Assembly (NCBI RefSeq): GCF_002222055.1
Contig: NZ_MUGS01000037.1
Location: forward strand, 38,657 to 102,656
Length of the DNA stretch: 64,000 nucleotides
Direction of reading: 5' to 3'
Origin: Flavobacterium araucananum
GTDB lineage: Bacteria > Bacteroidota > Bacteroidia > Flavobacteriales > Flavobacteriaceae
In this document: piece by piece, positions 1 through 10,300 of the stretch
How positions within the stretch are numbered: position 1 is the stretch's first letter
How the letters are laid out: each line of letters starts with the position of its first letter
Made by a program: the position numbers and the translations under genes
The notes under the pieces: generated by a model
Told to the model about the DNA's origin: nothing
The model's database searches: none
What the model saw: only the letters and a program-made list of their open reading frames with translations

Positions 1-731
1 TCTTTATGCACAGTTTGGCAAATCCTATCCCATATATTTGTATAAAGCCCATAGTTAACATGTTTTCCAGAATGGTGCATATTATGAAACGTCTCTGTGT
101 TGATCCATTTTAAAAATATACTTTTGTTGAACCCTGGACCAAAGAATTCAAATCCACAATGTCCATAGATAGCATTAAACATTATTATCAGAGTAAAGAC
201 TACAAAAGCACTCATATGCGCAGGTATGATAAAGATCATTGGGGCAACCACACCTCCGCTAAGTAACATTTCTACAGGGTGCATGCAAAACGATGACCAA
301 GGAGTAGGATTATGAGAAGAATGATGGATTTTGTGAACGTTCCACATAAATTTAGTATGCAACAATCGATGTACAAAGTAAAAATAGATATCATGTATAA
401 GCATCATAATGATTATACTAAAAACAAAATAGAGCCATCCATAATCGGAAATATTTTCATATATTTTTGTATATCCATTTTTGTAAAAATAATACACAAT
501 TGTCCCAACAAAACCCATTACTAATGCACTTGAAATCGACCACTTAAATTCATATTTTATTTGCTCCTTTTCTGGAAAACTTAACTGATTCTTTCTTTTA
601 AGATATTTCCCTTTTTTCCACACATACAAAAACTTATACATAAGACCCGCTATAAACATATAACGAATCCAGAATGATAAAAATACAATCAGTGGCATTA
701 GAAGCCATTGATATTTAAAAAATAATTCCAT
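1..731 (-). CDS. Fatty acid hydroxylase / sterol desaturase-family membrane protein (3' end outside window)
   Basis: The reverse complement from the ATG at 731 reads open for 243 codons to the window edge, so the C-terminus is missing. Three histidine clusters define the family: HDIYFYFVHRLLH (H113, H121, H125), HKIHH (H133-H137) and HNMHHSGKH (from H216). In this family they ligate a di-iron centre that hydroxylates or desaturates lipid-like substrates in the membrane. Hydrophobic stretches near residues 10-35, 65-82, 98-120 and 158-190 fit an integral membrane enzyme. It starts 23 bp after the stop of the thioesterase-bearing PKS gene on the same strand, so it is probably co-transcribed. 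A role as tailoring hydroxylase of the polyketide is inference; a housekeeping lipid hydroxylase is the alternative. The family call is firm. Confidence 0.85.
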   Translation of the reverse strand, partial: MELFFKYQWLLMPLIVFLSFWIRYMFIAGLMYKFLYVWKKGKYLKRKNQLSFPEKEQIKYEFKWSISSALVMGFVGTIVYYFYKNGYTKIYENISDYGWLYFVFSIIIMMLIHDIYFYFVHRLLHTKFMWNVHKIHHSSHNPTPWSSFCMHPVEMLLSGGVVAPMIFIIPAHMSAFVVFTLIIMFNAIYGHCGFEFFGPGFNKSIFLKWINTETFHNMHHSGKHVNYGLYTNIWDRICQTVHK

Positions 732-754
732 GTTGATATTGATTGTTTAAAATA

Positions 755-3700
755 TTAATTATTAATAAAATCTAAAATTTTTGCGTTAAAATGTTCACTT
801 TCGGTAATAAAAGGGAAGTGACCTGAATGGGTAAAACTCAAAAAATCAGCATTATCAATATTCTGATAAAGATTTAGGTTTTCTTCCATTGGGATCATAC
901 TATCGTATTTTGAACCTGTAATTAATGTAGGTAATTTTATTTCATCTAATTGATTCGAGTTATCAAAATCAAGAAAAGCTTTACCATATGCTATTTTACC
1001 TTTAGTGTCTAGTATTTGACTATTTTGCACCAACTCCAACGCGTACTCTCTTATAGGTAAAAAATTCACATCTGACACGTGTAAATCTTCAAGGTCTTTC
1101 CTAAAATTTAACAAATTACTTTCTTCGCTCCAGATATTGGCTCCCTTAATATTCGCAGAACTATTAACCAATACCTGCTTCTTAAACAACTTTGGATATT
1201 TACCTGTAAGAATTTGAGCTATCATTCCCCCCATTGACCAACCAATAACATTTACTTCAGAATATCCATGCTGCTCAAGACCCGATTTAATTTGTTCCGC
1301 TATTCCGAAAAAAGATATCTTTTGAGTAATTGAAACAAAAAGCGGTAACTGAACAAACAAACATTGATTATTCTCTGAAAAAAGTTGTAATTGCTTTTCC
1401 CAAATCTTCGCTGACATGCCAAAACCTGACAAGAAAAGGATAGGATTACCTTTACCTTTTATAAATACTTCAATATCACCATTTGGGCCATTAAAAATTA
1501 TTTTTTTCATTTCTTTGAAAAACTTATCATTTTTAACATTATACCCCTTTATTATTTGAGGATTAACCTTTTCTTTATTTGGCTTTGAAACTTCTATTGC
1601 GGGCATTGAAATATTCTCAAATTGAATATCATTATCAACTAAATATTCTCCAATTGCCTTAATGGTTGGATAATCAAAAAGTATTGTTGGAGATAATTTA
1701 TTCCCGAATGTTTTGAGCATAATTTCAATCAATTGCATTCCCACTACTGAATCCAAACCTAAATCAGCAAATTCCATCTCGTCATCAATTTCTTCTATTT
1801 CGATTTTCAGAATGTCTGCAATAATTCTTTTTAGCTGAAGAGTTAGTTCTCCGACCTCTTGCTTTTTGTCATATACAATAGTTTTTTCAACTTTTTCATT
1901 TGCTTCTACGCCGAATTTATGCGTACGATTTAATATAGCCTCTAACTTCACAGTATTGCCAGTTGCCACAACTACCTGATGATGAACTGATTTCAAAAGA
2001 TCGTCAAAAGCAGAAATACCATCTATATTATCCAAAGCTTTCTGACCAAGCAAATTGAATAACAATTGTTCTCCTGTTTGCGAAATCTTCATACCTCCAT
2101 CTTTCCAATAAGGCCAATTAATAGAAATGGTATGACCATATCGTTTTCCCTGCTCAACTAATTTATTACGATTAGTTGCCTTTACATTCAGGTAAGCATT
2201 TGCTGCAGAATAAACCGTTTGTCCTACATTTCCAACAACTGCTGCTAAAGATGAAAATAGAACTATAAAATCTAGAGGCTGACTTTTAAACGCATTGTCC
2301 AACAATTCAAATCCTTTAATTTTAGGTGTCAATACCATCAACTCTTCCTCAACAGATAATTGATTAAATGGCTTATCATAATTACTGCCTGCACAATGAA
2401 TAATTCCACTAATCTCAAAGCCTTCAAGGCCTTCCCCTAGATTTTGAACATCTTCATCTGATGAAATGTCACATTTTCGATAATCCAACAATCCTTCTTT
2501 AACACTCGAATATAAACTATCTAAATCTTCCACAGACAGATCCTTTCTTCCAACAACAATAACCTTGGCATTCTTCTCTAACAGATGATTTATAATTGTT
2601 CTACCTATTGCACCCGTGCCACCAGTCACTAGATAGATCTTTCCGGCTTGAATTCCAATAGTTATCTGTTCAGAAACAACTGAAGTGTTCCAAGACGGAG
2701 TTAGTCGCTGATTTTTATCGTATAATACCATATCTCCATTTTCAAAGAGTTCTTGCAGCAATATCTTTATATACGTTTTTGAATCTGATTCATTAATGGT
2801 TACAGCTTTGAACTGAATTCTAGGTTCTTCTAGCTTGAGTGAATTGAAAAAGCCTGTAAAAAGTTCTAGTAATTCATTGTTAAGAGTTCTCTGAGATTCA
2901 TTAATCGAGGTAAACATGATATTTATTTTCCCCTTTGGCTTTTCTTGTAATATCCTTCTAATACGTGATGTCCAGTTTAAATAATAGGAAATTGCGTTTG
3001 TTTTTTCGCTTTCAGTCGGCAATAGATTAAATAGGCAGATAGCTTTATCCTGATTCCAATTTTTAATATTATCGGCATTAGAATCGATGATATCATAATT
3101 CAATTCTTTACTAGCCTGCCAAAATAAAGGATCTCCGTAAAAATAAAGTTTATTATCTGGCAATGTAAATTCACGTGCCGTTATAGGACTGAGTTTCCAA
3201 GTTGGAACAAAATACTGCAAATTAGACTCGACTACCTCTTCAGTGACTTTAGGAGTATCTAAACTAAAATTTACTACAGTAAACTTTGTTATTTCTACGA
3301 CACATTCACCCTCCTCATTTAATAAAAATATATTGAAAGATCTATGTACTTCTGAAGGGCGGCTGTTTTTCGCCAATTGAACATAAGAATACATATTTTT
3401 GGTCAACTCTCCTTTGATTTCAACGCTTTCCATAGAAAATGGTAGTCCGATAAACTGATCGTTCTGCTGATTTATTCCAATGACAGAGTGTAAAGCACTG
3501 TCTAACAAAGTAGGATGCAATTTGAATTCACTAAATTTCAGTCCATCTAATTTCGGCAACTTAATGATGGATATTGCTTCTTTATCATTTCCCCTGAGTT
3601 CCAAAACCCCTTGCATACTTTCACCTAAGCACAAACCTGCATTTGCAAATTTAGAATAAAGTTCCTCCTTTTTATTTACCAAATCTGTTCTATCCAATAT

Positions 3701-6700
3701 CTCCTGTACATTAAATCTTTTGTTTTCCTTCAGATTAAAAGAATAGTCAAGGACGACATTTCCTATCGCATGAATTTCAACTATATTGTTATTGTTCGAT
3801 TGTAGTTTCAAACTTATAGTACTATCATCAATTGAATTTATTTCTACCTCAATAACTTTTAAAGGGGTATCAACTTTGAGTGGCGACTTCCAAATAATAT
3901 TAGTCAATTTATGTACAGAACTCTCGGAAGCCAATGCACCAGCTGCCCTAAACATTTCTAGAATTGCAACACCAGGAAGAATAGAAACATTATTAATAAT
4001 ATGATCTCGTAAGTAGAACTCTCTATTAGAAAACATCTTACTAAAACTAATTTTCTTAAGAGAAGATTCATTCTCGTCTAATAACGGATGCAACGAATTT
4101 AATACTGATTTACTACCAGCTTGCATTTCTATTCCCTGAGGCAGGTCATACCAATGTCTTTTCCTATCAAAGCCGTACGTTGGCAACGACAATATTTTAG
4201 GTCGAGATGAATATAGTTTCTCCCATGCCACAGTAGTACCGGCCAACCAAAGTTTAAGGAGTTTATCATTTTTACCTGTTCGAAGTAATTGATCAATGTA
4301 TGCTATATCATCGACATCAGTATTGGTAATGATTGGGCTTTCATTTTTGCTTAATTCATTTTGATATACTCCTTTTCCTTTTTCAATAAATGTCGTCAAC
4401 TTCTCTATTACTTGTTCAGCCGAAACAGCTGTAAAAGCTATTCTATGTGGCATAGATTCTCTACCTATCTGTAAAGTATAGGCTATTGCTGTTAATTGTC
4501 TCTGGTCAATATTATTAACATTAAAGTATCCTATCAACTGATTAACATTATTTAACAAAGAGTTTTTATTTTGTGCCGAAATCAATATTAGTACCTTATC
4601 AGCAACCGGTTCATGTATTTTTTCAAACTCAAAATCTTCTAAAACAGCATGAGCATATGAACCACCAAAACCAAAAGAACTCACTCCTGCTCTTCGAACT
4701 CCCGCAATAGGATTCCAAGGTAAGGCTTCCTTATTAATTTTAAGTGCCGTTTTGTCTAGTTGAATGAATGAATTGAGTTTTGTGAAATTTGCTAAAGGAG
4801 GAATCGTTTTGTTTTTCATAGACATTACAACCTTTAACATTCCCGAGATACCAGCAGAACCTTCAGTATGACCTATGTTTGCCTTAGCCGATCCTACATA
4901 ACAAAAAGACTCTGCTGTTGTATGTTCCTTAAAAGCAATCTTTAAGCCATCCATTTCGATTGGATCACCAAGTTTAGTTCCTGTACCATGAGCTTCGATA
5001 TAACTAACTGTTTTAGGATCAATTCCTGCATCATCCCAAGCACTTTTAATAACCTCCGCTTCCTTATTCGGACTCGGTGCAGTTATTGTATTTGTATATC
5101 CACCATGCCCAGTGGCAACACCTTTGATCACTGCATGGATATTGTCACCATCCTCAATGGCTCTTTTTAGAGGTTTAAGCAGCATAACAGATACTGATTC
5201 ACCGGGAACATAGCCATCTGCTTGATCATCAAATGTAGTTGTTAATCCCTTTTTAGAAAGAACTCCTAATTTACTAAAATACACATAATGATCGGGAGAT
5301 AACAGTAGATTAGTTCCTGCTACAAATGCCATTTCACAATCTCCTGCCTGTATTGCGCGACAAGCAGAATACAAAGCAACTAATGATGATGAACAAGCGG
5401 TATCAATTGGGTAACTTGGTCCGGATATATTAAAGAAAAACGAAGCTCGATTTGGAAACATTGTCATAGAGTTTCCAGTTCCATCATAAGGATGAATGAT
5501 TTTACCAACGGCTTTGGCATTATCTGAATAATCATGCGAACAGATCCCAACAAAAACACCAGTTTTTGTTTTACGTAACTTATTTATTATCCCAGCATCT
5601 TCAGTTGTAGCATACATTTCTTCAAGTAATATTCTCAATTGAGGATCCATTAATTCCGCTTCATGAGGAGAAATATTAAAGAATCCAGCATCAAACTTGT
5701 CAATATTATTTAAAAAACCACCCCATTTACAGTTTATTTTACGCTCTTCCATTGAACAATTAACATCATACCAAGGTCTGTAATCAAAATGAGAAACGGG
5801 TATTTCACCTGTAAGCGATTCTCCTTTGCTTACTGCATCCCAAAACTCATCAAGAGTATCTGACTTAGGCAGTTTAGCAGACATTCCAATTATTGCAATG
5901 TCTGAAGCTTTATAATCTCGTCCATTGTATTGAAAAAAATCATTTTCTTTCGTATTCTTATAATTGGAAGGGGGTATATTTTCATTCTTTATGGATGATT
6001 CAATTATCTTCTCTTTTACGATTGAATCTTCCTGATTTTGAACTACGCGGGTTTCATCAGAAGTTCGAGACATCAAATTAAAGTACTCTTGAAAACCTGA
6101 GCGATATTCTTCTAAAAAATACTCTGAAAGTTCCTTTACATTTTGGTATTCAAAAAACAAAGTTGGATAGAGCTCAATCTTCAATTCATCTTCGAGAATC
6201 TTAGATATTCCAATTAAATTCTTTGAATCTGCTCCAATCTCCATAAAGTTCTTTTCCAAAATTTGATCTAAATCTAGATCAAGACCAGTTGCTAAACCAA
6301 TTTTTGTTACAATAAACTCTTGAATCATATCAAGTAATTCTGCTTCACTAAAATCATTCTTTTGTCTATTAACATTTGATGGTGTTAGATCTGTAATCTC
6401 TGTATTTATTGTTGAAGTCATAATTGGATCTTTAGAAACCTTACTTATTATTACATCATTCCCATTCAGCTCGGATTTAGTAAAATTAGCCTTCGAATCT
6501 TCGCGCACTGAAACCTTTTTTGAGGTAAAACCCGAACAACTTATAACAATTTCTGTATCATTATAAATATCAAAATCCATGATTTGAATTTCATTATTAT
6601 ACTTTTGTACTGATGTCTTACAATAATATCTTGTTGCATTTTTTGCTCCTTTAAAAACAACTATTTTCTTAATGAACAATGGAACATATCCTGGTTCTAG

Positions 6701-7384
6701 ATCTGCAGTAGCAATCAAAAAAGCACTATCTAACACACTAGGATGTAAATAATAATCATTCAATTCGCTTACGATTTCTTCATCCAAATTAATGACTCCT
6801 TGATGATTATCCTCTGAAATTATATATGACGTGACACTTTGTAGACCTTTTCCATAAACTACATCCACTATTAGTTGTTTCTCATAGAGTGCTCGTCCAT
6901 TTTTTGTTTCCTTTGTCTGTACAATTGAAAAAATATTTGAATCAATAGCAGCTTTGACAATGTCAGTCTGAAAATTAAACTTACCGCTACTAGCCATAAA
7001 AGGTGGCTTTTGCTCACCGATTCTACAGATCGTACTTATTGTTTCTTTTTCAGTTTGAACCTCAATAGAGCCTGTTTCACCTTCTTTTAAAATAAATGGC
7101 TCAATGAGATTAAACTTTTCAAACTGCAATGACATTTCATCTCCCGATGAATTATTAATTAAATAATTGATCATAAGAGAGAGATGTGTCACTCCCATCA
7201 TCACATGAGCCCCTCCTAGAGTATGATTTCTTAAAATAGAATCGTTAAAAGCATAGTTAATCTTAACCGGAAATTTTATTTTGGTTGCTTGATCTTTCTT
7301 AATTTGCTTCAAGATTTGAAGCGCATCACTATCGTTAATACTTTGCGATGTTATATCCTTTAAAAGGGCCGTAAGGTCTTTCAT
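755..7384 (-). CDS. Trans-AT PKS, terminal subunit: DH*-ACP-KS-DH-KR-ACP-TE
   Basis: This 2209-residue protein finishes and releases the polyketide. In order: helical docking segment (1-30); DH-like domain (40-290) with H54 and D219, but Met where the HxxxGxxxxP proline belongs and Leu where DxxxQ/H needs Gln/His; ACP (S387 in GADS); KS (492-915; C664, H799, H839 all present); DH (1098-1375; H1128, D1295, H1299, with Asn instead of Gly in the His motif); KR (1395-1830; TGGTGAIG at 1587, Ser1711/1712, Tyr1725); ACP (S1879 in GLDS); and an alpha/beta-hydrolase thioesterase (1960-2209; S2050 in GWSMGG, D2161, H2189). It has no AT and depends on the discrete AT encoded at the operon start. The N-terminal DH*-ACP completes the module begun by the KS at the end of the preceding subunit, 7 bp upstream. 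Whether release gives a macrolactone or a free acid cannot be read. Confidence 0.93.
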   Translation of the reverse strand: MKDLTALLKDITSQSINDSDALQILKQIKKDQATKIKFPVKINYAFNDSILRNHTLGGAHVMMGVTHLSLMINYLINNSSGDEMSLQFEKFNLIEPFILKEGETGSIEVQTEKETISTICRIGEQKPPFMASSGKFNFQTDIVKAAIDSNIFSIVQTKETKNGRALYEKQLIVDVVYGKGLQSVTSYIISEDNHQGVINLDEEIVSELNDYYLHPSVLDSAFLIATADLEPGYVPLFIKKIVVFKGAKNATRYYCKTSVQKYNNEIQIMDFDIYNDTEIVISCSGFTSKKVSVREDSKANFTKSELNGNDVIISKVSKDPIMTSTINTEITDLTPSNVNRQKNDFSEAELLDMIQEFIVTKIGLATGLDLDLDQILEKNFMEIGADSKNLIGISKILEDELKIELYPTLFFEYQNVKELSEYFLEEYRSGFQEYFNLMSRTSDETRVVQNQEDSIVKEKIIESSIKNENIPPSNYKNTKENDFFQYNGRDYKASDIAIIGMSAKLPKSDTLDEFWDAVSKGESLTGEIPVSHFDYRPWYDVNCSMEERKINCKWGGFLNNIDKFDAGFFNISPHEAELMDPQLRILLEEMYATTEDAGIINKLRKTKTGVFVGICSHDYSDNAKAVGKIIHPYDGTGNSMTMFPNRASFFFNISGPSYPIDTACSSSLVALYSACRAIQAGDCEMAFVAGTNLLLSPDHYVYFSKLGVLSKKGLTTTFDDQADGYVPGESVSVMLLKPLKRAIEDGDNIHAVIKGVATGHGGYTNTITAPSPNKEAEVIKSAWDDAGIDPKTVSYIEAHGTGTKLGDPIEMDGLKIAFKEHTTAESFCYVGSAKANIGHTEGSAGISGMLKVVMSMKNKTIPPLANFTKLNSFIQLDKTALKINKEALPWNPIAGVRRAGVSSFGFGGSYAHAVLEDFEFEKIHEPVADKVLILISAQNKNSLLNNVNQLIGYFNVNNIDQRQLTAIAYTLQIGRESMPHRIAFTAVSAEQVIEKLTTFIEKGKGVYQNELSKNESPIITNTDVDDIAYIDQLLRTGKNDKLLKLWLAGTTVAWEKLYSSRPKILSLPTYGFDRKRHWYDLPQGIEMQAGSKSVLNSLHPLLDENESSLKKISFSKMFSNREFYLRDHIINNVSILPGVAILEMFRAAGALASESSVHKLTNIIWKSPLKVDTPLKVIEVEINSIDDSTISLKLQSNNNNIVEIHAIGNVVLDYSFNLKENKRFNVQEILDRTDLVNKKEELYSKFANAGLCLGESMQGVLELRGNDKEAISIIKLPKLDGLKFSEFKLHPTLLDSALHSVIGINQQNDQFIGLPFSMESVEIKGELTKNMYSYVQLAKNSRPSEVHRSFNIFLLNEEGECVVEITKFTVVNFSLDTPKVTEEVVESNLQYFVPTWKLSPITAREFTLPDNKLYFYGDPLFWQASKELNYDIIDSNADNIKNWNQDKAICLFNLLPTESEKTNAISYYLNWTSRIRRILQEKPKGKINIMFTSINESQRTLNNELLELFTGFFNSLKLEEPRIQFKAVTINESDSKTYIKILLQELFENGDMVLYDKNQRLTPSWNTSVVSEQITIGIQAGKIYLVTGGTGAIGRTIINHLLEKNAKVIVVGRKDLSVEDLDSLYSSVKEGLLDYRKCDISSDEDVQNLGEGLEGFEISGIIHCAGSNYDKPFNQLSVEEELMVLTPKIKGFELLDNAFKSQPLDFIVLFSSLAAVVGNVGQTVYSAANAYLNVKATNRNKLVEQGKRYGHTISINWPYWKDGGMKISQTGEQLLFNLLGQKALDNIDGISAFDDLLKSVHHQVVVATGNTVKLEAILNRTHKFGVEANEKVEKTIVYDKKQEVGELTLQLKRIIADILKIEIEEIDDEMEFADLGLDSVVGMQLIEIMLKTFGNKLSPTILFDYPTIKAIGEYLVDNDIQFENISMPAIEVSKPNKEKVNPQIIKGYNVKNDKFFKEMKKIIFNGPNGDIEVFIKGKGNPILFLSGFGMSAKIWEKQLQLFSENNQCLFVQLPLFVSITQKISFFGIAEQIKSGLEQHGYSEVNVIGWSMGGMIAQILTGKYPKLFKKQVLVNSSANIKGANIWSEESNLLNFRKDLEDLHVSDVNFLPIREYALELVQNSQILDTKGKIAYGKAFLDFDNSNQLDEIKLPTLITGSKYDSMIPMEENLNLYQNIDNADFLSFTHSGHFPFITESEHFNAKILDFINN

Positions 7385-7391
7385 CTTTCTA

Positions 7392-10300
7392 TTAGTTTAA
7401 ATTTTTTATCAGTTTTTCCGCTTCCTCGATCGATATATCTCCTTTTCTAAGACCCGCAAAAATATCTAGTAATTCATATTCAGCAACAGGTAAGATTTCT
7501 TTACCCAAACAATATCTACTCCTATTGAATTTCCTATTCTTTATAGGGAGTCTTTTGACAGAGTTACCAGTATAATCTTGCACTATAATGTGACAATTAG
7601 TCCCTCCAAAACCAAAAGAAGATATTGCAGCCAATCGTTCTCCTGCTGACTGAGTCCAATTTGTTAGACTTGTTACTGGAAAAAATGGCGATTTATCGAA
7701 TTTAAATCTTGGATGAGGATTATCGCAATTTAATGTTGGCGGAATTTTTCCTTTATTTAATGATAAAACAACTTTAATAAATCCACAAACTCCCGCAGCT
7801 GTCAACATATGTCCTACATTTGTCTTAACAGATCCTGTCGCGCAAAATCCTTCTTTATCCACAAACTCCCGATAAACCTGTGTAGCAGCTTGTATTTCAA
7901 TAGGATCTCCAAGTAAGGTCCCTGTTCCATGAGCTTCTAAATAACCAATATTTTCCACATTGACATTTGCTTCATTAATTGCAGCTTTAATAACTTCCTT
8001 TTGAGCATCTCTATTTGGCGTTGTAACTCCCATAGTTCTTCCATCATTGTTTACGGCACTACCTCTTATAATAGCTAATATTTGATCACCATCTCGAACT
8101 GCCTTTTCATAGTCCTTAAGAAAAACCAACCCACCACCTTCTCCCAAGGTAAATCCATCGGCTGATTGGTCAAAAACCTTAACCCGTCCGTCTTTTGACA
8201 ACACTTCAGCACCGGAGAATCCTTTATGGGCATGATCGTCAAGAAGTAATGATATTCCGCCTGCCATTGCAAATTCGCATTTACCATCTCGAATAGATTC
8301 CACTGCCTGATGAATCGCGACCAATGATGAAGAACAGGCAGTATCAATTGTTCCTGAATATCCTTTAAAATTATAAAAGTTAGAAATGCGGGCAGCCATC
8401 ATGTTTTGAATATTACTGACGATAGAATACTTTAACAATTCTTTGGTAATCTCCCCCTCGTGAATCCCAATATAATTGCTTGAGGTCCCTCCTAAAAATA
8501 CCCCTGTTTTTGATCCATCCAGTTCTTCTTTTCTATAACCCGCATTGTCTATTAATTCTTGACTCAGTTCCAGCAATATCCTTTGCTGTGGATCCATAAC
8601 CAAGGCTTCCTGATCAGTAATATTAAAATGCGACGCATCAAATGCATCATAATTATCAATGAAAGCACCAAATTGCTGTTCATTTTCAGATAAACTTTCA
8701 CTATTTACTTCCCATCTGCTTTTAGGTATAGTTCCAATAGATGAAACTCCATTTACCAGTCTTTCCCAAAACTCATCCGTAGTATCAGAACCCGGAAAAC
8801 GACAGGCCATACCAATTACAGCCACGCGTGAAGTTTCTTCTTTTTTGCCATCACGTTCTTCTTTAAAATTTTCCTTTTGTGGAAAACCATCTTTAATTTC
8901 AGTTATTACCTCAACTTGCTTTTGGCTTTTATTTTCAGTAAAACCATCCTTTAATTCTGACTGTTCCATTAGCAATTCATCTTGATGGTTCTGTAATAGA
9001 AATTCGGATATCCCATGGATAGTAGAATTATCAACTAGCAAATTAGGATCAATCACAATTCCCAAACTACTCTCTATTTTACCTAAGGTACGCATCATCA
9101 GAATCGAATCCATACCAAAATCGACTACATTAACCTGAGAATCAAGTTCGTCTGGAGAAATCTTTAAAGTTTCAGCTAAACATGATGTCACAATTTCAAT
9201 CATCCTCTCTAGAGAGTATTTTTCGTTAGCTTCTGCCTTTTGATCTGACAATTGATTCTTGTCAAAAGACTCAATACCATTAAGCATAGCAAAAATCTTA
9301 TCATCATTTCCAATAGTTACTACTGATTGAAGATTATTGGAATTAAGAATGTTATCAAAATAGGCTATCCCAAGTGAAGTTGTCAATTCTTCAAGACCTT
9401 GTTTTTGCATAATAGCTAAATACTCTGCTTCCAATTGCATACCTCCCTCTTTCCAATAAGGCCAGTTGATAGAAATAGATTTTCCGTTTCGTTGATCTTG
9501 CTTATGCATAACGTCTCTGTAATGCTGATATGAATCCATAAAACAATTGGCTGCTGCATAATCTCCCTGACCAACATTTCCCATTACACCTGCCAGAGAT
9601 GAGAAGGTGATAAAAAACTTCAATTCATCATTTATGGTTAATTCATCCAGATTAATAGTTCCGTTAATTTTTGGTAAAAGAACTCTATTAAAACTTTCTA
9701 ATTTTTTTTGAATTAGAAAATGATCTTCGACAATTCCTGCAGCATGAATAATCCCATGAATACCTCCGCAATTTCGAATATTATTCAAACACACCTTCAA
9801 TTCCGCCCTATTGTTGACATCACAGGAAAGATATCTTATAGAACTGTCATGATTCCCAATAATTTCAAGTTGGGATATCTCCGTGTCATTAAGTGTTCTT
9901 CTGCCAATTGCAAAAACATTTACCTGATACTGTTTAATCAAATGCTCAGCCAATAATTTACCAACTCCTGAATGACCTCCAACAATTATAATATTATTGC
10001 CTTTTTCCAGTTCATTGTATTTTTTACCCGATAAAACAGATCGCTCAAAATGACGCAAATAGCGCTTGCCCTTTTCTAATTTCACATTAAATTTAACGAC
10101 ATTATTTTTTTCATAATGAAGAGTACTTAACAAGTCAGGTAATGGATAGAGATGATCAAATTCAACCACCATTAGTTTTCCTTTGGGGCTTTCCTTAGTA
10201 AAAGATTTAGCTAGCGCATTAGCACATTGATTATAGTGGTTTTTTGAACTGGTAGTATAACAATAGAAAAAGGGTATGTTTTTGATTTTATTATGTTTTA

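Noticed and set aside
312..524. Plus-strand 70-codon ORF near the left edge
   Set aside because: It is antisense to the hydroxylase gene, whose histidine motifs establish the coding strand.
755..7384. Beta-branching (HMG-synthase) cassette in the cluster
   Set aside because: No HMG-CoA synthase-like, ECH-like or decarboxylating free KS gene is present anywhere in the window.
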